Source: Amoebophrya sp. AT5.2 (Eukaryota > Sar > Dinophyceae > Syndiniales > Amoebophryaceae). From it: a stretch of 13,617 nt of DNA. The notes below the pieces were generated by a model. That model was not told the origin of the DNA and made no database searches. It saw only the letters and a list, made by a program, of their open reading frames with translations. The stretch covers positions 1 through 13,617 of the forward strand of contig RXOD01005523.1 of NCBI GenBank assembly GCA_005223375.1, read 5' to 3'. Shown piece by piece: positions 1-7,479 of the stretch. The translations under genes and the position numbers were made by a program. Position 1 is the first letter of the stretch. Each line of letters opens with the position of its first letter.

Positions 1-1
1 A

Positions 2-1246
2 GGCGTGAAGTCGGAGAAAGAGACGTTCCCGGGTGCTCACAGGACCACGACGGTGGAAGCGTTCGTCCCAACAAACGGGCGAGCAGTGCAGGGAGCAACG
101 AGCCACTACCTCGGAGAGAACTTCTCAAAAATGTTCAACATGGTGTTCGAAGACAAAGACGGCAAAAAGCAGTACTGCGCGCAAACGTCATGGGGATTCT
201 CCACGCGGAGCATAGGCACAATGGTATGACTTCACACCGTAGAGTAGGCCTTTTTGTAATCGCCAAAAGCCTTTTTATTCGCGGGGCAGAATGAATGTTT
301 CGCTCTCGGAGCTTCTTTTTTAGCAATAGCCAAAAACTCCAAAACCAACGAAACCCAGATCATGGTGCACGGCGACAACACGGGTCTGGTGCTTCCGCCC
401 AGGGTTGCGCAGACGCAGGTGGTCTTCGTCCCTATCCCGGGCAAAAAACTCCCCTGGGATTCGCTCAACGAGAAGTGCCGTGAGCTCGCGAAACCGCTCG
501 AAGAGACCGGCGTCCGTGTGTACGTGGATGAGCGGAAAAACTACAATCCGGGCTACAAGTACAACCATTGGGAGCTGAAGGGCGTGCCAATCCGCCTCGA
601 ACTTGGCGAGCGCGACGTAGAACAGGGCGTCGTGACGGTGGCCACTCGCTACAACAAGGGCGACAAGGACTTCAAGAAGTTCACGATCAAGTTCGAAGAT
701 CTCGCGGAACGGATTCCGCAGCTGCTGGTGGAGATCCACAACGACATGCTCGCGCGCGCCAAGAAGCAGCGAAACGAGATGATCGTGAAGTGCACCACGT
801 GGGAAGAGGTACAAGCCTTGCCTTTGAGTGCGAATTCGTGGAGCCGGAATTTTTTGTTGTAGTAGGGAATCCCTATTTAGTAGAAATCATATGGCAATGC
901 AGCTGCATGATCATGTTGGGTTTGGGCGATCCGAATGTACCAAAACTCACAGATGGTTGCCCAGCTCGACAAGAAGGTGCTCTTCCTCTGCCCGTGGTGC
1001 GAGACCATCGAGTCCGAGGAGGAAATCAAAAAGCTGACCAAGGAGATTTCGGAGAAAGCCGCACAGGATCAGGCGGTAGCTGCAAATGTGGACGAGAACG
1101 GCGAGGAGTTTGCCCCGGCACTGAGCGGGGCGATCAAGACGCTGTGCATTCCCCTGGAGCAGCCGGAAATGCCCGTGGGCCAGATGTGCTTCTTCAAGAA
1201 GGATCAGCCCGCGAAGCGCTGGTGCCTCATGGGGAGGAGCTACTAA
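2..1246 (+). CDS. ProRS: Prolyl-tRNA synthetase, eukaryotic/archaeal type, C-terminal part (5' partial, 3 visible exons)
   Basis: Charges tRNA-Pro with proline in translation. Model: join(<2..223, 359..808, 953..1246), 321 residues visible, reading frame open at the window start. Introns are 224-358 and 809-952, both phase 0. The first exon carries class II catalytic-core sequence ([34 protein letters not shown]). Exon 2 opens with [15 protein letters not shown], whose PPR is class II motif 3. The anticodon-binding domain follows ([19 protein letters not shown]). Exon 3 holds the C-terminal zinc-binding-like domain of the eukaryotic/archaeal form and ends in GRSY, the usual C-terminal tetrapeptide of this type. 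That domain has CPWC but only one Cys in the second knuckle (MCFF), where a Cys pair is usual in the forms I know, so metal binding may be weakened. The splice joins restore family continuity exactly ([24 protein letters not shown]). Whether a GluRS part is fused upstream cannot be seen. Confidence 0.95.
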
Positions 1247-1312
1247 CCAACTTCTTTGAAGAAGATAGCGGTCGTAAACGTAATCGTATCAAGATCAGGA
1301 AACGCATCGCTC

Positions 1313-1336
1313 CTGCATTGCTGCATTGCTGCATTC
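1313..1336. repeat. 8-bp unit repeated three times
   Basis: CTGCATTG, CTGCATTG and CTGCATTC run back to back about 67 bp after the ProRS stop codon. It looks like a simple microsatellite in the 3' UTR or spacer; no function is implied. Confidence 0.8.
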
Positions 1337-1508
1337 TTCTACTCTGATGCGAGTCTCACACTGAAGGTTAGGTTTTGGTAGTTCATTGCGAAACAGCAAC
1401 ACGACATATTTTTAACGCAGAGACTTCGCACTTGACGCAAGGGAACGATCTTCAGAGGCAAAGCCGTACCCCCGGCTAAAGGCAATCCGGCTCCGTCTGA
1501 GAAAGGTC

Positions 1509-1607
1509 GGAACTCCGATCTTGAGGTTTGAACTCCGATCTTGAGGTTGGAACTCCGATCTTGAGACACACGGACGCCGTCAAGGTTAGAACTCCGACCT
1601 TGTTTTT
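1509..1607. repeat. 20-bp tandem repeat array, about five units
   Basis: The core AACTCCGATC recurs at 1511, 1531 and 1551, exactly 20 bp apart, inside the unit GGAACTCCGATCTTGAGGTT. Units begin at 1509, 1529 and 1549. A strongly diverged 19-bp unit follows (1569-1587), then a clearer one at 1588-1607 (AGAACTCCGACCTTG). A possible decayed unit precedes the array near 1489 (GGCTCCGTCTGAG). The period is not a multiple of 3 and no gene overlaps it, so it is not protein-coding. It could be a minisatellite or a regulatory cluster. Confidence 0.85.
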
Positions 1608-2058
1608 GAAAATAGAAAAATTGAGCCTCCCATGCAAGGGAAAAAAAAGAGCCTCGCTACAGACCCCATCCCTCCATTTACAGAAAAACTGATGCCCGGT
1701 TCGCACAACAGAGACTACCAAGTAGAGGTTGGGAAGCCGCAAAAAGTGTTCGCTTCGTGAAATGCGGTTGAACCGAGAGAGGCAAAACGGCGACTGAAAA
1801 GTGCAAAGAGGGCTTCGATTCAGCTGGGTCGATATTCGCCAAAAGGAAGCACGAAGAAATGTTTTTCGATTAGGACCACTCTTTTCTTTACGTTCCGGTT
1901 TATGTAACTAGCTGCAGTTCCCTTGCTAGTCGTTCGTCTTCGTTATCGTTGGCTATCAATCTGTATCTACTTCTTGTACAACTACATCTAGCTAGAAGCA
2001 AACGCATACGCACATCCACATACTAGCTACACCGCCTCCAGAACTTCACGTCGATAAG

Positions 2059-2954
2059 ATGTCGCGCCGGGTAGAAGGTGGCACGTCGTTGCTGCGGTTT
2101 GGGAGTACCACGGGCAGCAGATTTCGAACGCGACCAGGCGGAGCCGGGTATGTATGATTTTTATTTTTCAGACGCAAACAATTAATTTTACGAAGAAATG
2201 AGTAGTTTGGATTCCAGATCTAATTCGACTGTACCATGCATGTACCTCCGCACCACCAGTCGAGCTGTCCGCCCTGAGATCAGTGAGGAGCAGAAGCAGG
2301 AGATCAAGGAGGCGTTCGACCTCTTCGACAGCGAAAAAACGGGCAAAATCGACTACCACGAGCTCAAGGTGGCCATGCGAGCACTGGGCTTCGAAAACAC
2401 GAAGAAGGCCGAGGTCCTCGAATACATGCGCGAGTACGATCGTGCAGAAACTGGGTAAAGTTGTTCATTTTGCTGTCTTCGGATGGGAGGTTTTGTCGTC
2501 GGGTTCGGATACGCTGCCGGATGACGTCGACGGTCTATTGATGACACTGGTTTCTCGACGACAGGTACATAGATTACGAGGCCTTCAAGGAGATAATGAC
2601 GGAGAAAATCGCGAACCAGGACCCCCAGGAAGAGCTCGCAAAAGCCTTCCGCATGTTCGACGACGACGGCACAGGTGCTTTTGATTTCGAGTAAGTACCC
2701 TCTGTTCGCGAAAAAACGAATCTTCACTTCCCATCAGCATCGTGCACCAACATTGCCCTCTTGCAAAAATCACGTCACCGGCAACTTCAGGTGTAATAAA
2801 TTTTCGGAACCTGAAACGGGTGGCGCGGGAGCTTGGGGAAAAACTATCCGACGACGAACTGCAGGCCATGATAGACGAGTTTGATCGAGATCAAGACGGG
2901 GCTATCAACGAGATGGAGTTCTCAAACATCATGAAGCAAACCAGCTTGTACTGA
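2059..2954 (+). CDS. CETN3: Centrin, centrin-3/Cdc31-like (4 exons)
   Basis: Calcium-binding EF-hand protein of basal bodies/centrosomes. Model: join(2059..2147, 2260..2454, 2565..2674, 2791..2954), 185 residues; introns are 2148-2259, 2455-2564 and 2675-2790. A basic Ser/Thr/Arg-rich N-terminal extension (residues 1-34) precedes the core. EF loops lie at about 53-64 ([12 protein letters not shown]), 90-101 (DRAETGYIDYEA), 127-138 (DDDGTGVINFRN) and 163-174 ([12 protein letters not shown]). Only loop 4 has the full ligand set; loops 2 and 3 lack Glu at position 12 and loop 1 is degenerate, so high-affinity calcium binding is expected mainly at site 4. [15 protein letters not shown] and the YDR-TG second hand resemble centrin-3 more than centrin-1/2. 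It ends KQTSLY, a typical centrin tail. The exon 3/4 junction was chosen because it gives an uninterrupted EF3 ([12 protein letters not shown]); a stronger-looking donor lies inside that intron (see findings). The next gene, DRC2, is also ciliary. Confidence 0.93.
2675..2790 (+). other. Centrin intron 3 with nested alternative splice sites
   Basis: The donor GTGCTT at 2675 and acceptor TTCAG ending at 2790 give the canonical centrin EF3. Both ends carry the same hexamer CAGGTG. Inside lie a consensus donor GTAAGT (2691) and an acceptor ATCAG (ending 2737). Using that pair instead keeps the frame and adds 23 residues in the middle of EF loop 3. Confidence 0.75.
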
Positions 2955-3184
2955 TTCTGAGATCGCGGAAAAACGGAATCTTTCGGACGCGCGCGGATGT
3001 GACGGAGTTGGCAGAGCTTGAGTTCGCGGTCTCGCTACCGCCGTGTTTTTTGGAAGAACAATGATTCGTTCGCAGCGCCGCGTCGGCGGAAACTTTTTTG
3101 ACCGGCGCAATGCAGTAATGCTACGCCAGAGTGTTCGTTGTCACCAGTCGCTTGGAGCTACGAGTCTGCTCCTTGAAATAAGTT

Positions 3185-3196
3185 TCGATCGATCGA
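3185..3196. repeat. 12-bp perfect palindrome TCGATCGATCGA
   Basis: Three overlapping TCGA/GATC units form a perfect palindrome in the spacer downstream of centrin. It may be a simple dinucleotide-like repeat; no known site is implied. Confidence 0.7.
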
Positions 3197-3651
3197 GCAA
3201 AGAGCGGATGGTGCGAAGCGAGCAGTAGAGACGAGCGAAGCCCTGGTCTTCCAGTTAGAGCGGAGAGGGTTCGTTTGCTGCGATAGCCTCAGAAAATCGG
3301 GAATTTGGTGCGTCGTACGACCTTCGTGTTCCAGATCCAGAGAAAATAGTGGCGAGAAAAAATTACAGTACCTCGTCTACAGAATGTAAGCCAAAAATTG
3401 CATGAAACGTGCTTTGTAGACGAATACTCAAGAACTTCCGCGCGGCAGCGTTTGGACCCGAAGCCTCTGCGGGCCCTCGGTTTTAGCTTCGCCCGAGTCC
3501 GAGCAGGGTCTGTGCCGCGGAATCTTCAAGCAAATAAACCTGCAAAGGCCGAGTAAGCGACGCCACTGTTGCTCGAATTGCGCGAGATCTCTCGCGACGG
3601 CGCTTTTCTTCGGGCGCAGCACATATAAGTACCTCATTTCGAGGAAACCCC

Positions 3652-3667
3652 TGCCGCAGCGGCGGCA
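3652..3667. other. Short GC-rich hairpin
   Basis: TGCCGC and GCGGCA are perfect inverted copies separated by a 4-base loop (agcg). It lies in the spacer about 290 bp before the DRC2 start. Biological meaning is unknown. Confidence 0.5.
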
Positions 3668-3955
3668 AGCGTTGGTCACGCTTCCAGCTGACGAGTGGAG
3701 CAGTGACTGAGCACGAGATCGACAGCGTGGGGAGGCTGCGCATCGATTCCAGTTGCAGCGTTCACGTCTGGCAGCCCGAGGTTTCGCGGAGACAGCCTCC
3801 ATCTAACGCGCCGCATCGAGTGACCCAAAGCCAAATCATCTGCGCTTGCAGTTGTAGTGGAGACTAGCTAGCATCACTCAAGCGTTACCCTCGACGGTTC
3901 CTTCGAGTGCTTCCCGCGCCGGGACGATAGCACCCTTGCTTGGGATTTTCTGAAG

Positions 3956-6698
3956 ATGGCGCCGAAGACGATCGGGCAGGTGAAGGACCGGGTGAAGGTC
4001 ATGGAGGACGCGGACCGGGACAAATACCTGAACGAACTCCGAAAAAACTACCTCAAGGAGAAGTCGACGATAGAGCAAAAACACTCGAAGTACTCAAGAA
4101 CTTCCCCGATGGAATTGATAACTGAAAACCAATCTTTTTGAGGGCCAGATGAAGGAGACTCGTTTTCGTTTTCCGCTAGGACTACTGGAGTGCGCAGCCA
4201 GCGAGAAAGCATCATACATTTCACCCCAAGGACTTACGAGTACGACAACACACAGGTACAATTCGTCGAAGATTCAGGAGTCATGGCTGAAGATAATGAG
4301 ATCGGCGAAGACGAAGCAGCTGAAGCGAGAAGTGGAGATAATAGCGCAGAGTCATGAGAGGGACATGGACCGCAAAGACGCGATCATGCAAATGTACTTT
4401 GTCCGCATCATCGATTTACTGATTTTCGCGTCCTCCCTTGAGGATTTTCATGCGGCTGTGGCCGCTTGAAGTCAGTGAGTAGACAAGAACTTCTTTCATC
4501 CTCCCGTTGTTGGGCTGCTTCCTGCCGACGCTGGTGTTGATGATGAATCAAACCAAAGCAAACCTTCCCACTACAGGTTGGACCGTGACCTCGACGAGGC
4601 CGAGGAGCAGCACCAATTTGCGATTCGCACCCATCTTTTAAACATGGAGACCCTGATGGAGATTCAAGACTCCCGGGTAGAAGAGCTGCGTGAGGATTTC
4701 CGAAAGCAGGTCGAAGCCATCGACGGCGACTGGGCGGGTGAGCGCGAGGAGCTCGTGCAGAGCGCCGAAAAAAGGAAACGGGAGCTGCGGCACTTGGTCT
4801 TGGAGGTGATCCAGGAGGAAAAGAACAAGGAGCAGATCGACCTCACGGAGCACCAAGCGAGCTACGAGCTGATAAGAAACAAAAACATCGAGGAGGACCA
4901 CCAAATGAGAAGTCATCTGGAGGAGAAAATAGAAGCGATGAAAGATAAGTGCAACGCGGCGCTGGTACCACTTCATGAACAAGTTTAATACATAAAGAAG
5001 GTAGCACTTCAGTATGTCAATGTCTCTTGCGGTTCCAATTCCATCCTCTCACTGTTATTCGAATTCCCACAGAACACGTACCGCATAAGTACCGAGCAGA
5101 ATACGCAGGACTACAAAACGTTCCTCGCCCGCGACGCCACACTGTCGAAGCACGTGGAGAAAAAGCTCCGACAGGTATTTATTTTCATTTCGGTACCGTA
5201 CGCACATCGAAGCGAAACCGAATCGTCGCGCATCTACCCAGATTCACAACACCCATGACCACTTTTTTACTTCATGTTGGAACCTCCATAACTGGGTCCC
5301 GACCGTGCTTGGAATCAAAATTGCCCGAAAAAAATGAACAAGGTCGAGCGCATGCAGGCGAACATTGTGCACTGGAAGCAGAAGATCTTGCAGAACCGGC
5401 AGGAGTGCGAGGAGCGCAACGCGCATCTGCGGTCGGAAAAGGAGCATCTGTTGAAACACTTCCAGGAGCTGAAGGTGAAGATGACCAAGTTTCGGGACGA
5501 GCAGCACAAGCGGCTAACGGAGCTCACTGTGAACGCCGAGACGTGCCTCGGCAAGCTCAAGGAAAACCTCGGCATCGGAGAAGGAATACTGAAACTGGCA
5601 GAAGCCTGCAGAAGATACGAGACGGAGCGGGAGAAAGTCCTGCCGTTCTACGAGAATACAGGGCTGAAAGGTACTAACCTAGCAAGCTATAGTAGTTCCT
5701 CCTCGTCAACTCGGTCTCGGTGCATGTGGCTTCTTTCAGGTGTCGAATCGATGGACCGAGTATTTGCGGAGGCGCAAACAAATGTCCTGGTATCAACTTC
5801 ATCAAAAATAAAAATGTCGACCTTCTCAGATATGGATGTGGACTCCCTGCCAAATGAAGTGCTGCAGCAGTACATCGCGGATTTTCAGACAAGGCTCGCA
5901 GCCGAGAAGAGCAACGAAATCCTGAAACTCGAGAAGCAAAAGAAGGAGCTCTTTGACCACATGTACTGTATTTCCTGATAGAAGAGGACGACTAGTGAGA
6001 CCTCCAGTTTGAGGAGTTTGCCTTTGCCCTTCACATCAGCTGGAGCTGTAATACACCCAAATCACAACAGCGGGAGTGGCGAAATGGTTCCTAACGAGGT
6101 GCAGATACAAGCGTCGCCAGAGGAAGAGGAGGACCAATATGCGATGATCAAAGAAGACATGAAAGAAGGTGCTTCGTTTAAGACTTGGATTGTATTCTTG
6201 AGAACTTCTATTTTCGTCGCGGTCGCGACACTCAGTCTCAATCCATTCTACCACAGTGCTCTTCGACGGCAACGCGCGGGACGAGTGGAGCTACTTGGAC
6301 AACTTTTTCAAGAGGTTTAACAAGGTGCATCTCGACGTCCTCGCCATCAAGAAGGAGAAACAGAGGCTACGCAGCGAAAACTTGTAATGTTTCTGCTTGT
6401 TGTTCTCGGCGTTTTCACTCCTGCATTTGATCAGTTGTTATTTCTTTTAACTGCTGAAGCCGAAACACTAACAGTACCACTTCTCGCTGAATACAGGCAA
6501 CTGCGCTCGATCTTGAAGCAGTTCTTGGACGGCGTCGCGGTCTCAGAGGAGGTGCTTCAGAAACCGAACCCTCTTTTTGTTGTCAATGGTCGAGTAAACC
6601 TCAACTACGTCCCCCCGAAGAAGGATGGGGGAAAGTCGTCAAAGGTCGTTGTGGAAGCGCACACGACCGTGAAGCAGATGGCGACCATGCGCGGTTGA
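3956..6698 (+). CDS. DRC2: Dynein regulatory complex subunit 2 (DRC2/CCDC65), 9 exons
   Basis: Coiled-coil subunit of the nexin-dynein regulatory complex, which links outer doublets in motile 9+2 axonemes. Model: join(3956..4089, 4256..4393, 4577..4964, 5073..5174, 5343..5670, 5830..5962, 6071..6168, 6257..6383, 6497..6698), 549 residues. Family hallmarks in order: [14 protein letters not shown], then [21 protein letters not shown] (joined across an intron), [36 protein letters not shown] (joined), [35 protein letters not shown], and [20 protein letters not shown] followed by [12 protein letters not shown]. Most of the protein is charged heptad-like helix. The linker between VLPFY and FFKRF is longer than in the animal proteins I know (extra Glu/Lys-rich segment, residues about 364-440). 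All joins keep frame. The least certain is intron 5: acceptor 5829 is preferred on size, but 5739 also keeps frame and would add 30 residues. The start ATG directly follows an AG. Confidence 0.93.
6169..6256 (+). other. DRC2 intron 7, short and rich in inverted repeats
   Basis: This 88-bp intron is the shortest in the window, from donor GTGCTT to acceptor CCACAG. It contains GTCGCG and CGCGAC separated by two bases (6216-6229), nested within GGATTG (6187-6192) and CAATCC (6239-6244). The pre-mRNA could therefore fold so that most of the intron is a stem. Confidence 0.7.
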
Positions 6699-7479
6699 TT
6701 TGCAGAGCGCATAGGCTTCTTGCTTTTCCAGGAGAAGTTGTAGTGCGTCGGACGAATGCCAGGCGCAATGAATCATGCTATTTTATTGACACTGACACCA
6801 TTTCGTTTTAAATACCGTTGCTCGAAAGGTGAAGAAAGGAGGGGGGCGAGACGCGCTCCACTTCCGCTTCACGCAGGGTCTGGCTTGCTAGGTTGCACTT
6901 GCAGAAACAGAAACAGTAGCAGAGAAAAAAGGTTGCAGATTACAGAGTTGCTAGCTCCTCAAAAGCACGGCTCCGGCTGCAGGTTGCTGGAGTTTGTAAA
7001 CGCCGGTCGCTAGACGAAAGCGACAGCTACACCTTTTGGTTGCACTTGCGAAAGGACGGTCCTGTACACGACGGAACGAGTCGATCCCTGTATCGCATCA
7101 AAGTTGAAAGAACACCCTTGAGAAGAGGGGCGCTGCGCATTAGCTTGGCGTTTTCGGAAAATGTGACCACGGCAGTTCGCACTTGTAATTCAGATCATTG
7201 GCGCTGTCCACCTCTCCGATGAATGTGACCGAAACGGCATCCTGTCGTCCGTAGGGATCGGACGACTTATGGCGGGGCCAGAAGTCAGATCAATATGTTG
7301 CGTCGCTCTACTAGGTCTAGTACTACATCTTCCTCGACCTCGTATAATCGGACGAGGCCTTCTTGTTCCATCTCGAGGCATCACTCTGACTACTGAAACA
7401 CCTTCAGGCGTAGAAGTGCTGTCGCTCTGTGTATCAATAGAACACATTGATTTCGAAGTACAATACCAAAACAAACACA
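6699..7479. other. Intergenic region between DRC2 and the methyltransferase gene
   Basis: 781 bp with no supported complete gene. A small hairpin lies at 7006-7024 (GTCGCT, 7-base loop, AGCGAC). From 7269 an ATG opens a frame with a hydrophobic N-terminus (SICCVALLGL) that could be a separate upstream ORF or an extra first exon of the next gene (see findings). Confidence 0.55.
7006..7024. other. Small hairpin
   Basis: GTCGCT and AGCGAC pair perfectly around a 7-base loop in the spacer after DRC2. It is short enough to be chance. Confidence 0.4.

Larger units (their letters stand above)
1247..2058. other. Intergenic region between ProRS and centrin, with repeats
   Basis: 812 bp with no convincing coding sequence; the short ORFs here have no recognisable motifs and overlap each other on both strands. 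It contains the 8-bp triplet repeat near 1313 and the 20-bp tandem array near 1509-1607. The last 250 bp are pyrimidine- and CTAG-rich and presumably hold the centrin promoter and 5' leader. A possible splice or trans-splice acceptor (ACCGCCTCCAG, ending at 2041) lies 17 bp before the centrin start codon. Confidence 0.6.
2955..3955. other. Intergenic region between centrin and DRC2
   Basis: About 1 kb with no ORF I can support. Visible items are a 12-bp palindrome TCGATCGATCGA (3185-3196), a GC hairpin at 3652-3667 (TGCCGC, 4-base loop, GCGGCA), a TATA-like stretch CATATAAG near 3623, and a copy of the DRC2 exon 1/intron 1 junction sequence at 3421-3442. The minus-strand 124-residue ORF here is Arg/Cys-rich and looks like chance. 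Confidence 0.6.

Noticed and set aside
3609..3640. U6 snRNA-like sequence (CAGCACATATAAG after CTTCGGG)
   Set aside because: Resembles the U6 5' region, but no ACAGAGA box or downstream U6 core follows, so it is coincidence.
3428..3802. 124-residue minus-strand ORF in the centrin-DRC2 spacer
   Set aside because: Arg/Cys-rich, no motif, overlaps another minus-strand frame; typical of GC-rich non-coding DNA.
5671..5739. Shorter version of DRC2 intron 5 (69 bp) or read-through as coding
   Set aside because: The acceptor TTTCAG at 5739 keeps frame and the 69 bp have no stop, so read-through is possible. However, the translation is a Ser run unlike DRC2, and the 159-bp intron ending at 5829 fits the local size range and joins directly to helix-forming sequence. 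Kept as an alternative only.
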